64,000 nt of DNA from Chitinophaga barathri (GTDB lineage: Bacteria > Bacteroidota > Bacteroidia > Chitinophagales > Chitinophagaceae): the NCBI RefSeq assembly GCF_003807585.1, contig NZ_RMBX01000011.1, forward strand, positions 62,001 through 126,000, given 5' to 3'. Of the stretch, positions 1 to 9,390 are shown in pieces (position 1 is the first letter of the stretch; the number at the start of each line of letters is the position of its first letter). Position numbers and translations under genes: made by a program. Under the pieces are notes generated by a model. It was not told where the DNA came from. It saw only the letters and a list, made by a program, of their open reading frames with translations, and searched no databases.

Positions 1-8
1 TGGCTCTG

Positions 9-371
9 ATGTTGCCCATGGATGTTTCGGTAACTCAATATCTGTGGGATAAGGTACATAATGTTTTGCCGCTGGCGGATCAGCTGAGCGCAGAGGGAAT
101 GGATAAGAAATCCGTCATCAGCTCATGCCTGGATGCAATGACCGTGGGCCTGCAACCATCGAGATACCAGTATATAAATGGCGTCATGAAAGATGAATTC
201 CCGCAGGAGTATGAGGAACTTGAGAAAGAGGGGGTTTTGAAATTCGAAATCCTCACTTTGATTGAGGTTTGCGCAGGAACGTTTGAATCCTTTTCATTTT
301 CTCACCAAACTTTAAACAGCAATTTGCTTCGGCACGCCATTATCGCAGTCATTCACCATCACATTTTATAA
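9..371 (+). CDS. Unknown small protein at the start of the tra operon
   Basis: I do not recognise this 120-residue protein. It is soluble-looking, with no signal peptide or membrane segment, and is acidic in the middle (EFPQEYEELEKEG). It ends 2 bases before the traF start, so it is probably co-transcribed with the conjugation genes. In related elements the gene before traF is usually traE, a small membrane pilin-like protein, but this product has no hydrophobic segments of that type. No in-frame stop lies between the window edge and the first ATG, so the true start may be further left. Confidence 0.6.
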   Translation: MLPMDVSVTQYLWDKVHNVLPLADQLSAEGMDKKSVISSCLDAMTVGLQPSRYQYINGVMKDEFPQEYEELEKEGVLKFEILTLIEVCAGTFESFSFSHQTLNSNLLRHAIIAVIHHHIL

Positions 372-373
372 TT

Positions 374-694
374 ATGAACAGTGTTTACACGGTCAATAAG
401 GGTATTAATAAAAGCATTGAGTTTCGAGGGTTGAGGGCGCAATACATTTGGTACTTCGCCGGGGGAGTAATGGCCTTGTTGATCTTGTTTTCACTGATGT
501 ATATCATCGGTATCAATACCTACGTTAGCATGATTGTGATTTTGGCATCTGGTACATACCTGGTGATAAAAGTATATCAGTTGAGTGACAAGTATGGTGA
601 ACACGGAATGATGAAGGCGGCCGCGCGGCTTCGTGTGCCGAAATCGGTTAAATGCCGGAGTAGGAAGGTGTTTATGTTAATAGAAAGGAGTTGA
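374..694 (+). CDS. traF: Conjugation protein TraF (DUF4133, VirB3-like)
   Basis: This 106-residue inner-membrane protein resembles the DUF4133/TraF family of Bacteroidota conjugative elements. It has an N-terminal NKGI motif, a FRGLRAQY segment, two membrane spans at about residues 27-46 and 50-66, and then a KYGEHGMMK motif, which is a family hallmark. It is thought to take the VirB3 place beside the VirB4-like TraG. It starts 2 bases after the previous gene. TraF and TraG are usually adjacent, but here an extra gene of 187 codons separates them. Confidence 0.85.
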   Translation: MNSVYTVNKGINKSIEFRGLRAQYIWYFAGGVMALLILFSLMYIIGINTYVSMIVILASGTYLVIKVYQLSDKYGEHGMMKAAARLRVPKSVKCRSRKVFMLIERS

Positions 695-698
695 GAAA

Positions 699-1262
699 AT
701 GGAAAGGATATTACCAACAGTAACTATAAAAAATGAGCAATATCTGGTTGATCTGAAAAGCAACCAGCTGGTTTCCGCCAATCAAGCGGATGGTGTTGAT
801 AATCTAAGTTTGGACGATTTTGAAATAATGGTGCATGAGAATTATCAGTTCTACGGTTATTATCATTTGTTGGATAAACAAATGGTATTCTTTGATCCGA
901 AAATCTGCGAGTTGCCTGAAGATGTTATAGCGGTGGTACTGCCCAGAGCAAGTGAGATTGATCCAATTGCCTGGGCTGAGATGCATGGAAGAACATATGA
1001 CAAGGAGAATGATGGGCCTGTACCGGATAAAATTGAAGCAATCATTATTCCGATCGAAGAAAGTGACCTGGCTGTACTCGTCGAGGAAAATAGATGTATA
1101 AAGCATAATCGCGGTCTTTCAGATATAGAAAATGTCAATGATGTGCAGAAGCAAGACAATGCAGATCGAAAGACTGAGCTAACTGCTGAGGAAAAAGAAA
1201 AGATTATAGGAAAAGTAGAAAAAAAATTGACCAGAGGTAAGTCAAAAGGTCAAGGCATGTAA
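699..1262 (+). CDS. Unknown protein inserted between traF and traG
   Basis: This 187-residue acidic protein is not recognised with certainty. Its N-terminus (LPTVTIKNEQYLVDLKSN) resembles the short beta-rich domain found in many uncharacterised proteins of Bacteroidota mobile elements. The C-terminus is a charged, probably helical tail rich in Lys and Glu. No signal peptide or membrane span is visible. It lies 4 bases after traF and just before traG, so it is in the operon, but its position breaks the usual traF-traG adjacency. Confidence 0.6.
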   Translation: MERILPTVTIKNEQYLVDLKSNQLVSANQADGVDNLSLDDFEIMVHENYQFYGYYHLLDKQMVFFDPKICELPEDVIAVVLPRASEIDPIAWAEMHGRTYDKENDGPVPDKIEAIIIPIEESDLAVLVEENRCIKHNRGLSDIENVNDVQKQDNADRKTELTAEEKEKIIGKVEKKLTRGKSKGQGM

Positions 1263-1281
1263 AGACAGAAAAAGTGTGAGA

Positions 1282-3726
1282 ATGGAAAAGTGTTTGAGTG
1301 ATATTCTGCCAATTATGGCGGTCGAAAATGATTGCATCCTTTCAAAGATGGGCGACATAACGGTGGCATTCAGCGTGGAACTTCCTGAAATATTTTCGCT
1401 CGGAGAAGACGATTACGAGAATTTGCACCAGGCTTGGGTAAAGGCGATCAAAGTTTTACCGAAACACAGTGTGCTGCATAAGCAAGATTGGTTTACGGAA
1501 AATAAATATTCACCTGATAAAAGTGCAAAACGAAGTTTTCTGACCGAAAGAAGTGATTCATACTTTGCTGGCCGTCCATTCTTAGATCACGCCTGTTTTA
1601 TCATGCTGACGAAAAAGCCGGCTCAGCGTAAACCGGTAAACAGTATGTTCTCTTCTTTGATCAGGCATTCGATTGTGCCTGCCGAAACGCTTGACGCCGA
1701 GCAGTTGAGAAATTTCCTGGATGTATGCGGTCAATTTAAACGAATACTGGAGGATAGCGGGATGATCAAACTGACCAGGCTTCGTGATCATGAGCTGACC
1801 AGCTCTCGACGAGAATTCGGGCTGATAGAAAGATACTGCTCCCTTTCAGAGAAAAAAGATTCAAGGTTATTCAAGGACATCAGTTTTTCGGATGATATCA
1901 AAATCGGGGATCAGCACCTTCAGGTTTACTCGTTAGGTGACGTGGAGGATCTTCCTGCATTATGCGGGTCGAGGATCACTTATGAAAAATATAGTACAGA
2001 CAGAACAAAATTCAGTATCGGTTTTGCAGGTTCACTGGGGATGCTGCTGCCGTGCAATCACATCTACAATCAATACGTCTTTGTCGATGACAGCGCAAAG
2101 ACAATAAAGAAACTGGAAAGTAAGCGGTTACGGCTGCAATCCCTGTCCGCTTACAGCCGTGAAAACAGCATCAGCCGTGATGCAACGAACGATTTTCTGA
2201 ATGAGGCCATTGGCGAGCAAAGAATGCCGGTTCGGGCGCATTTTAACGTGATGGTGTGGGGCCGTGAAAAGGTGGAGTTGAAGGACATTAAGAACATGGT
2301 CACTTCCGGGCTTGCCCAAATGGATGCCGTCGCAAAACTTGAATCAGCGGGAGCGCCACAAATCTTTTGGGCAGGCATTCCCGGCAATGCCGGTGACTTC
2401 CCGCTGAACGATTCCTTTGACACGTTTGCTACTCAGGCGAGTTGCTTTTTTAACCAGGAATCAAATTACCGGAGTGTGGCTCCAGACGAGGGTTTTCGTT
2501 TCACCGACAGGCTGACGGGGCGTCCAGTATTTTTAGACCCCTACAATGCGCCACGTGCTCAGGGAGTCAGTTCGAATATGGGAACTCTGGTGTGCGGAGC
2601 GTCGGGTGCCGGTAAGAGCATGGTAATAAATCATATCCTTCGTACGCTTTACGATCAGGGTGCTCATTGCGTTACAATCGACATTGGAGGCAGCTACCGC
2701 GGGCTTTGTGATCTGGTGGACGGTTACTACTTCACTTATACCGAGACAAACCCCATCCGTTTCAATCCGTTCTACCTGCCTGATGGGCAGATTTTGGATA
2801 CGGAAAAAAAAGAAAGCCTGAAATCTTTGCTTGTTGCTTTATGGAAACAGGAGAACGATGCGTATAACAGAAGTGAATACGTAGCACTCAGCAACGCACT
2901 TCAGGGGTATTTTGACCATTTGAAGGAATCACAGGAAATTTTTCCATCTTTCAACTCTTTCTACGAATATCTCCAGTCCGTTTACATTGAGGTGCTGCGG
3001 TCACATAATGTGAAGGATAAGGATTTTGATGTGAACAACTTCCTGTATGTTTTACGTCCTTATTATCGCGGTGGGGAATTCGACTATTTGCTCAACGCAA
3101 CAGAAAACCTTGACCTGCTCAACACACGCTTCGTTGTTGTAGAGGTAGATGCGATCAAAGACCATCCGGTTTTGTTTCCGGTTGTTTGTCTCCTTTGTAT
3201 GGAGATGTTCCTCAGCAAAATGCGTAAACTCCCCGGTGTTAGAAAGGTACTTACCGTTGATGAAGCCTGGAAGGCCATTGCAAAAAGCGGAATGGCAGAA
3301 TTTCTAAAATACGCCTTTAAGACAATAAGGAAATTCAATGGGGTGCCAATTGTGATCACGCAGGAACTTGATGATCTCATTTCTTCACCGATTATCAAGG
3401 ATGCCATTATTAATAATGCAGATGTAAAAATATTGATGGACATGCGGAAGTTTCTGCACAAGTTCGATAAGCTCCAGGACGCATTGGGCCTTTCGGAGAA
3501 GGAGAAGACCATTCTCCTATCTGTTAAAAAAGAAGATCGTGAAATATTTGTTGGGATTGGCGGGCAGATTATGAAAGTCCTGAGAAACGAATTGTGCCCG
3601 GAAGAGTATTACGCATATACGACTGAAGGACGGGAAAGGGTGATGGTGATAGAGTATGCGGAGAAATTCGGCAGCATGGAAAAAGGTATAGTGGAACTGG
3701 TTAAAGATAAGCAGCAGCGAGCATAA
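1282..3726 (+). CDS. traG: Conjugation ATPase TraG (VirB4-like)
   Basis: This is the motor ATPase of the mating channel, acting at the cytoplasmic face of the inner membrane to power assembly and substrate transfer. The 814-residue length fits Bacteroidota TraG proteins. A Walker A motif (GASGAGKS) lies near residue 440 and a Walker B motif (VLTVDEAW) near residue 655, with an ITQELDDL segment after it as in VirB4 proteins. I chose the ATG at 1282; a GTG two codons upstream at 1276 is the alternative. The gene is followed closely by secreted conjugation proteins. Confidence 0.95.
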   Translation: MEKCLSDILPIMAVENDCILSKMGDITVAFSVELPEIFSLGEDDYENLHQAWVKAIKVLPKHSVLHKQDWFTENKYSPDKSAKRSFLTERSDSYFAGRPFLDHACFIMLTKKPAQRKPVNSMFSSLIRHSIVPAETLDAEQLRNFLDVCGQFKRILEDSGMIKLTRLRDHELTSSRREFGLIERYCSLSEKKDSRLFKDISFSDDIKIGDQHLQVYSLGDVEDLPALCGSRITYEKYSTDRTKFSIGFAGSLGMLLPCNHIYNQYVFVDDSAKTIKKLESKRLRLQSLSAYSRENSISRDATNDFLNEAIGEQRMPVRAHFNVMVWGREKVELKDIKNMVTSGLAQMDAVAKLESAGAPQIFWAGIPGNAGDFPLNDSFDTFATQASCFFNQESNYRSVAPDEGFRFTDRLTGRPVFLDPYNAPRAQGVSSNMGTLVCGASGAGKSMVINHILRTLYDQGAHCVTIDIGGSYRGLCDLVDGYYFTYTETNPIRFNPFYLPDGQILDTEKKESLKSLLVALWKQENDAYNRSEYVALSNALQGYFDHLKESQEIFPSFNSFYEYLQSVYIEVLRSHNVKDKDFDVNNFLYVLRPYYRGGEFDYLLNATENLDLLNTRFVVVEVDAIKDHPVLFPVVCLLCMEMFLSKMRKLPGVRKVLTVDEAWKAIAKSGMAEFLKYAFKTIRKFNGVPIVITQELDDLISSPIIKDAIINNADVKILMDMRKFLHKFDKLQDALGLSEKEKTILLSVKKEDREIFVGIGGQIMKVLRNELCPEEYYAYTTEGRERVMVIEYAEKFGSMEKGIVELVKDKQQRA

Positions 3727-3742
3727 TATAAATGGAATAGTG

Positions 3743-4420
3743 ATGAATGGGAACGTGAAAATTTTGGTAATGCTGTTTTTAGTGATGGCATTTACACTGC
3801 CGGCAGTTCCGGCGAAAGCAATCTGGTGGGTTGCGGTGAAGGCCGCAATAAAAAAGGCACTTCGTGCCGCGGACTTGGCCATTCAGCGCCAACAGAACAA
3901 GGTGATCTGGCTGCAAAATGCGCAGAAAGTCCTGGAGAATACGATGTCAAAGCTCAAACTGAATGAAATCAGCGACTGGACAGAGCGGCAGCGAACTTTG
4001 TATAAGGATTATTTCGAAGAGTTAAACAAAGTGAAAAGCCTGATCATGTATTACCAGCGTATCAGGGAAATTGTGAATCAACAACTGAATTTGGTTCAAG
4101 AATACAAACGTGCCTGGTCTATCGTAAAAAACGATAGGCATTTCACGGTTGATGAAATTCTTTACATGGGGCAAGTTTACGAGGGCATTTTGAATGAGAC
4201 TGTGCGGAACGTAGATCAGCTTGGAATAATTATCAATTCCTTTAAGACGCAAATGTCGGATGCAAAGCGCCTGGAATACATCAACGAAATTTCCGAAAAG
4301 GTAAAAGGAAATTACAGGGATTTGAAATTATTCAATTCTCAGAATGCGCAGCTTTCTCTCAGCCGCGCAAAAACGGAAGGGGATCTTCTTTTGGTCAAAA
4401 GAATGTATGGATTGGAATAG
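3743..4420 (+). CDS. Secreted helical conjugation protein (TraI-like)
   Basis: This protein of about 225 residues has an N-terminal signal peptide with a hydrophobic core (LVMLFLVMAFTLPAVPAKA), followed by an almost entirely helical, Lys-rich body likely to form a coiled coil. In related elements the gene after traG encodes a periplasmic protein called TraI, thought to resemble VirB5 or TrbJ. Assignment rests on position, signal peptide and helical character, not on a diagnostic motif. GTG 3740 directly precedes ATG 3743; I chose the ATG. Confidence 0.65.
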   Translation: MNGNVKILVMLFLVMAFTLPAVPAKAIWWVAVKAAIKKALRAADLAIQRQQNKVIWLQNAQKVLENTMSKLKLNEISDWTERQRTLYKDYFEELNKVKSLIMYYQRIREIVNQQLNLVQEYKRAWSIVKNDRHFTVDEILYMGQVYEGILNETVRNVDQLGIIINSFKTQMSDAKRLEYINEISEKVKGNYRDLKLFNSQNAQLSLSRAKTEGDLLLVKRMYGLE

Positions 4421-4476
4421 GGAGTGCAAAAGCTAACTCAGAATGCTAAGGTAAAAAAGAAGGGAGGGATGAAGTT

Positions 4477-5127
4477 ATGAATAAATGTGTTGTGATGGTG
4501 TGGGCGTTGATAATCCTTTCACTAGGCGAGGGCAAAGCGCAAGTTCTCGGCGGTTTGTTCAGCCAGAAGCAGACCCAACTCAAAAGGCTGGGAGAACAGA
4601 TCGCGGCCCTAAGAGTTTACGGCAGATATTTAAGGACAGGCTATGATATTGCAAATCGAGGACTGACGACAATCCGGGATATAAAAAATGGGGATTTTTC
4701 CCTGCACCGCACTTTCTTTTCAGGTTTGAAGGCGGTGAATCCGAATATCCTGAAATATGGGAATGCAACCCAAATCTATGTGCTTCAATTTGATATCCTG
4801 AACCTTGTTACCCGGTGTAAGTCCGGTTGCAGGAAATCGGGAATGTATGGGGAGGAGGATATTCTTTATATAAAGAAGGTATTGAATAAAGTTCTTTTGG
4901 AATGCGGTAAAACCCTGGATGATTTTTCGAATTGGGCAACATCAGGAGCATTCGATTTAAAAGACGATGAGCGTATTCAACGTATCGATGCGGCTTATTT
5001 GGAAATGCTGGAGCATTTTAAGTTTACGCGAGTTTTTTGTGAATCAGTTGCTGTGGGAAGCGTGCAAAAGGAAAAAGCGATTGCAGATGTCCAGGCAGTA
5101 GGAACACTGTACGGTGTAGAAGATTGA
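4477..5127 (+). CDS. TerB-like secreted conjugation protein, first paralogue
   Basis: This 216-residue protein has a signal peptide ending near KAQ at about residue 22 and a helical body. Proteins at this position in Bacteroidota elements are often annotated as TerB family; the role in conjugation is unknown. It is clearly related to the next gene: both carry a segment of the form GY-(D/E)-I-x-(N/S)-RG, then a charged stretch, then G-(D/N)-FS-(L/I)-H-(R/K)-TF, and a later DDERxxxID motif. Two CxxxC-type cysteines (CKSGCRKS) are present here and absent in the partner. Confidence 0.7.
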   Translation: MNKCVVMVWALIILSLGEGKAQVLGGLFSQKQTQLKRLGEQIAALRVYGRYLRTGYDIANRGLTTIRDIKNGDFSLHRTFFSGLKAVNPNILKYGNATQIYVLQFDILNLVTRCKSGCRKSGMYGEEDILYIKKVLNKVLLECGKTLDDFSNWATSGAFDLKDDERIQRIDAAYLEMLEHFKFTRVFCESVAVGSVQKEKAIADVQAVGTLYGVED

Positions 5128-5140
5128 AAGGGAGGTAGGT

Positions 5141-5773
5141 ATGAAAATGATGATGTTTGGAGTGGTGCTCCTGTTATTTGGACTGCCGATGGCAGTTCGG
5201 GGCCAGGCAAATGAACTTGCTCAGCTGGCTTTGAATATCGAAAAGCTGGCGCAATTTAAAAATATCCTTTCGGACTTAAAAAAAGGGTATGAGATTGTGA
5301 GCCGGGGTTATGGTGCTGTAAAAGACCTTACCAAGGGAAACTTTAGCATCCATAAAACCTTTCTGGATGCATTGATGGAAGCGAGCCCGGCCGTAAAGAA
5401 ATACCGAAAAGTTGGGCAGATCATCGAATATCAGATCGATTTGGTGAGGTATACCCGGCAGGCGCTGAAGAGATTCCGCGCTGGGAATTTATTCAACCCC
5501 GGCGAGCTAAACTACCTGGAAGCTGTTTGCACCTCGCTTTTAAAAGGAAGCCTTCGGAGCCTTGATGAACTGGCAACAATTATCACATCAGGAAAAGTCA
5601 GGATGAGTGATGACGAACGACTGAGGGCCATCGATGACATCTGTTCCGACATGGAGCAGCGCGTGAATTTTTTCAAATGGTTCAGCGACAATGCCTCGGT
5701 ACTGCAATTTCAGCGGCAGCGTGAGCAATCGGAAATTAAGGGTATGAGGTCTTTACAGGGAATGAAATATTAA
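5141..5773 (+). CDS. TerB-like secreted conjugation protein, second paralogue
   Basis: This 210-residue protein has a signal peptide (MMFGVVLLLFGLPMAVRGQA) and a helical body. It shares with the preceding gene the GNFSIHKTF region, the following KYRKVGQI segment and a DDERLRAIDD motif near the C-terminus, so the two arose by tandem duplication. It starts 13 bases after its neighbour and is followed 10 bases later by traJ. The location supports a periplasmic or channel-associated role; no enzyme motif is visible. Confidence 0.7.
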   Translation: MKMMMFGVVLLLFGLPMAVRGQANELAQLALNIEKLAQFKNILSDLKKGYEIVSRGYGAVKDLTKGNFSIHKTFLDALMEASPAVKKYRKVGQIIEYQIDLVRYTRQALKRFRAGNLFNPGELNYLEAVCTSLLKGSLRSLDELATIITSGKVRMSDDERLRAIDDICSDMEQRVNFFKWFSDNASVLQFQRQREQSEIKGMRSLQGMKY

Positions 5774-5783
5774 TCAAAAGATT

Positions 5784-7016
5784 ATGAAGAAGTGGAAGGG
5801 AGCTGCCGTGATAACGGTAGCAGTGATATGTGTGCCTCAATTGTTGTTCGCTCAGGCCGCTGAGAACATCAAAGGGCTGCATGGGGTTCTTGAAAATTTA
5901 TACAATGATATGATGCCGTTATGCAGCCAGTTGATCGGTGTTGGAAGGGGTATAGCCGGATTTGGTGCGCTTTGGTATATAGCTTCGCGCGTGTGGAAGC
6001 ACCTGGCAAATGCAGAGCCTATAGATTTTTACCCTTTATTCAGACCGTTCGTGCTTGGATTTTGCATCAGCTTTTTTCCGCTGCTGTTGGGGACGATCAA
6101 TTTTTTGATGAAGCCGATGGTTACTGGTACAGCGGCAATGGTCAATAATAGCAATGCGGCCATCGCCGAATTGCTTAAAAAGAAGGAGGAAGCCATAAAG
6201 GGAACCGATGCCTGGAAGATGTATGTGGGAATAAACAAGGAAGGAGATCGTGAAATGTGGTATAAGTACACCCATCCAGACATGGAGCCTTCGCAGGAAG
6301 GAATGTTTGACAAGATTGGAAATAATGTTCAGTTCGCGATCGCGAAAGCCAGCTACAACTTTCGAAACTCTATTAAAGTGTGGATGAGCGATGTATTACA
6401 GGTGCTTTTTCAAGCGGCGTCGCTGTGTATCAATACCTTGCGGACCTTTCAGCTCGTTGTTTTATCGATTTTGGGTCCGCTGGTATTTGGTATCGCTGTT
6501 TTCGACGGCTTCGGACACACGCTTACAGCCTGGCTCGCAAAATACATCAATATTTTTTTGTGGTTACCTGTTGCGAATATTTTCGGAGCAATTATCGGAA
6601 AGATTCAGGAAAACATGCTGAAGGAGGATCTGACGCAGATCGGGATCACGGGTAATACGTTTTTTAGTATTACTGATACGGGGTATCTCATATTTATGCT
6701 GATAGGGATTGTCGGGTATTTCACGGTTCCCTCCGTGGCTTCATTCGTAGTAAATGCTGGCGGTGGTGGGGCGATGATGCAAAAGATGACGAGTATGCTG
6801 AGTAGTTCTCCTGCAATGCTGATGAGCACAACTGGAAGGATGGGTGCAGGTGCGGCAAACATGGTCAATATGGGTAGGGATTTTTCCGGGAAATCGGGAG
6901 ATGGAAGTGCAAACGGCATGGCTGGTGAAAGCGGAGCGTTTACCGCAGGCCGGATGATTGGGGGTGCCGGTGCTTATATGGCTGATAAGCTGTCCGGTCG
7001 CTCGGAGAAGAAATAA
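5784..7016 (+). CDS. traJ: Conjugation membrane protein TraJ (VirB6-like)
   Basis: This 410-residue polytopic inner-membrane protein is the likely VirB6-type component of the mating channel. It begins with a signal-like segment, then shows the IGVGRGIAGFGALWYI and ANAEPIDFYPLFRPF motifs that characterise TraJ of Bacteroidota elements. About six further hydrophobic segments follow. The C-terminal 90 residues are rich in Gly, Met and Ser and are probably unstructured. It sits between the TerB-like pair and traK, as in related elements. Confidence 0.9.
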   Translation: MKKWKGAAVITVAVICVPQLLFAQAAENIKGLHGVLENLYNDMMPLCSQLIGVGRGIAGFGALWYIASRVWKHLANAEPIDFYPLFRPFVLGFCISFFPLLLGTINFLMKPMVTGTAAMVNNSNAAIAELLKKKEEAIKGTDAWKMYVGINKEGDREMWYKYTHPDMEPSQEGMFDKIGNNVQFAIAKASYNFRNSIKVWMSDVLQVLFQAASLCINTLRTFQLVVLSILGPLVFGIAVFDGFGHTLTAWLAKYINIFLWLPVANIFGAIIGKIQENMLKEDLTQIGITGNTFFSITDTGYLIFMLIGIVGYFTVPSVASFVVNAGGGGAMMQKMTSMLSSSPAMLMSTTGRMGAGAANMVNMGRDFSGKSGDGSANGMAGESGAFTAGRMIGGAGAYMADKLSGRSEKK

Positions 7017-7049
7017 AAGGATTGAAGTGTAGAAGGAAATAGTGCAGTT

Positions 7050-7667
7050 ATGTTTAAATCAATGAAGAATATCGACACCGCATTCCGATATATCAGGCTG
7101 GTGAGCCTGGCGGTGATTTTGGGGCTTTCAGTTGTAACCTGTGTCGCGATCTATAAAGGTTATGAATATTCCGGTGCTGCCCAGGACAGGTTGTACGTTC
7201 TGATCAATGGCAAGGCACTTGAAGCCTATGCTTCGGACAGGAAAGAAAATATTCCGGTTGAAGTCCGGGATCATGTGCAGATGTTTCATCAGTATTTCTT
7301 CACGCTGTCTCCCGATGAAAGCAATATAAAGGAAAATATCACAAAAGCCCTGTATCTGGCGGATGGTTCTGCAAAGCGGATGTACGACGATCTGACTGAA
7401 AAGAATTACTATGGTAACCTGATTTCAGGAAATGTTAGCCAAACTATCCGCGTCGATTCAATTCAATTGAAACTGGATGATTACCCATATAGTTTTCGCT
7501 GTTTTGCCAAGCAGGAGATAACCCGGCCCACAAGTACAGTCATTCGCAACTTAATTACTGAGGGCTTTGTCAGAAACGTAGCGCGTAGCAGTAATAATCC
7601 CCATGGTTTTCTTATTGAACGCTGGACTACACTGGAGAACCGCGATATAAACGTAAAAAGTCGATAA
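7050..7667 (+). CDS. traK: Conjugation protein TraK (VirB8-like)
   Basis: This 205-residue protein has a short cytoplasmic N-terminus (FKSMKNIDTAFRYIR), one membrane span at about residues 16-37 and a periplasmic domain, the layout of VirB8. The N-terminal pattern and the VRDHVQMFHQYFFTLSPDE segment match TraK of Bacteroidota elements. The TraK family is thought to nucleate the channel between TraJ and TraM. It ends one base before the next gene. Confidence 0.9.
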   Translation: MFKSMKNIDTAFRYIRLVSLAVILGLSVVTCVAIYKGYEYSGAAQDRLYVLINGKALEAYASDRKENIPVEVRDHVQMFHQYFFTLSPDESNIKENITKALYLADGSAKRMYDDLTEKNYYGNLISGNVSQTIRVDSIQLKLDDYPYSFRCFAKQEITRPTSTVIRNLITEGFVRNVARSSNNPHGFLIERWTTLENRDINVKSR

Positions 7668-7668
7668 G

Positions 7669-8079
7669 ATGAAAAAGAAACATGAACTGGAATCCCGCTG
7701 GTATCAGGAGATCATAAGTACGGCAATCGTAAAAGCAGTTTTATTCAGTAGAGAACGCTGGTGCAGGTGGATGAGCAAAATGACCGGAAAGCTGAGAATT
7801 GAAGCCCAAAAGGTTGTTTTCTGCGGTATCGGAGCGGTGCTGTCCATATATTATTCCTGGACGATCCTGGCTCCGTTTTCCCGTGACACTCAGGTGATTC
7901 CTGAAGTAGGGAAGGTTGTGGAAGTTGAGGCTGATATTGATCCGGCAGGCGGGATTCACTCTAGGAATTGGGAGGAGGTAGACAGTGCTGTAGTAGAATT
8001 TCACAGGTATCGTGATAGTGTTAAAGCTGTTGGCGGTAATTCCTGGATTCAGTTTAAAGAGCAATACAAAATAAGATAG
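7669..8079 (+). CDS. Small membrane conjugation protein (TraL-like)
   Basis: This 136-residue protein has a basic N-terminal half, one clear membrane span at about residues 49-66 (VFCGIGAVLSIYYSWTIL) and an acidic C-terminal tail. Its position between traK and traM and its single span match TraL (DUF3989) proteins, although it is somewhat longer than the usual hundred or so residues. It starts 1 base after the traK stop, so the two are translated together. Confidence 0.65.
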   Translation: MKKKHELESRWYQEIISTAIVKAVLFSRERWCRWMSKMTGKLRIEAQKVVFCGIGAVLSIYYSWTILAPFSRDTQVIPEVGKVVEVEADIDPAGGIHSRNWEEVDSAVVEFHRYRDSVKAVGGNSWIQFKEQYKIR

Positions 8080-8103
8080 GTGACAATTTAAAAATTTGTG
8101 AAG

Positions 8104-9363
8104 ATGAAAAGTGAAGTTGAAAATGTGGTGAGGCGTCAACGCAGATTTATGCTGGTATTGCCGGCAATTGTAGTGCCCTTCCTGGGGGTGATATTTTTTA
8201 TACTCGGTGGTGGCGGCGCGGCTGCCGTAGCCAATAACCAGCCCAAAGGGGGCGGATTAAAGATGCAGTTGCCTGATGTCAGCCTGAAAGGAACACCGGA
8301 GGATAAGCTCAGTTATTATCAGCGCGCGGCGGATGATTCCATGAAACGCAGTGAGTTGTTGCGAATGGACCCATACCAGGCGCAAAATCCCGATGGAAGG
8401 TCCGAAAACTTTGATTTGAGCCCTGGGCGTGAGTTTTCGGGGCTTAATGGTCTTTCCGCTTCTGGTTCTGACCAGATGGGGGGCGGGTTGGCAGCTGAAA
8501 AAGCAATATATGAGCGGATTGCAACCTTGCAAACCAGCATCAATTCCTCACCGGCAGATACCCGAATCAAAGAATATTCAGAGCAGGCGCCAGGTGCCGC
8601 AGCTGAGATGGACCGACTTCAGGCCCTGGTAGAAGGAATGAAGAAAAGTGAAACAAAACCGGACCCCGAGATGACAGAAATCAATGGTATGCTTGACCGC
8701 ATACTCGATATTCAGCATCCTGACCGTATCCAGGAGCGCTATAAGGAGGAATCCAGGAAGAATAAAGGGCAGGTGTTCAGTGTAAAGACAAATGTAGATG
8801 CTGAAAACATAACTGTGTTGTCAAACAAGGTATACCCGGGTTCTGGCTCAGGATTCTATGGCCTTCAGGAAGAATCAGCCCCGGATGAACTGCGGACGGC
8901 AACAATTCCCGCAGTGATCCATGAGACGCAAACACTAGTTAATGGGGCCGTCGTAAAGATGCGCCTTGTAAATGACATTTATGTGAACGGTGTTAAAATT
9001 CCAAAGGACTGTTTTATTCATGGTTTGGCAACCCTCACTGGTGAGCGGCTGGAAATTAAGATTGAAAATATACAGTACGCGAATTCCCTTTTTCCGGTCA
9101 ACCTGGCGGTTTATGACCTGGACGGCATAGCCGGTGTACATATCCCTGACGCCATCAGCCGGAATGTTGCCAAACAATCGGGTATAGAATCATTACAGGG
9201 GTTGGGTACGACTACACTTGACCCTTCTCTTGCTGCTCAGGCAGCCACAGCGGGAATTGAGCTCACCAAAAACTTTATTGGAAAAAAAGTGAAGCTGGTC
9301 AGGGTCACGGTGAAGGCCGGATATAAAATACTCTTGCAGGACGAGAATCAAAAAGAAAATTAA
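8104..9363 (+). CDS. traM: Conjugation protein TraM (VirB10-like)
   Basis: This protein of about 419 residues has a basic N-terminus, one membrane span near residues 15-40 (LPAIVVPFLGVIFFILGG), a long polar linker and a C-terminal beta-rich domain with VKMRLVNDIYVNGVKIPK, the pattern of TraM/VirB10 proteins that bridge the inner and outer membranes. ATG 8104 is preferred over GTG 8098. It is followed by the VirB9-like traN, as expected for the outer-membrane core. Confidence 0.9.
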   Translation: MKSEVENVVRRQRRFMLVLPAIVVPFLGVIFFILGGGGAAAVANNQPKGGGLKMQLPDVSLKGTPEDKLSYYQRAADDSMKRSELLRMDPYQAQNPDGRSENFDLSPGREFSGLNGLSASGSDQMGGGLAAEKAIYERIATLQTSINSSPADTRIKEYSEQAPGAAAEMDRLQALVEGMKKSETKPDPEMTEINGMLDRILDIQHPDRIQERYKEESRKNKGQVFSVKTNVDAENITVLSNKVYPGSGSGFYGLQEESAPDELRTATIPAVIHETQTLVNGAVVKMRLVNDIYVNGVKIPKDCFIHGLATLTGERLEIKIENIQYANSLFPVNLAVYDLDGIAGVHIPDAISRNVAKQSGIESLQGLGTTTLDPSLAAQAATAGIELTKNFIGKKVKLVRVTVKAGYKILLQDENQKEN

Positions 9364-9390
9364 AAACGGAAAATTAAATAAAACAGAAGT

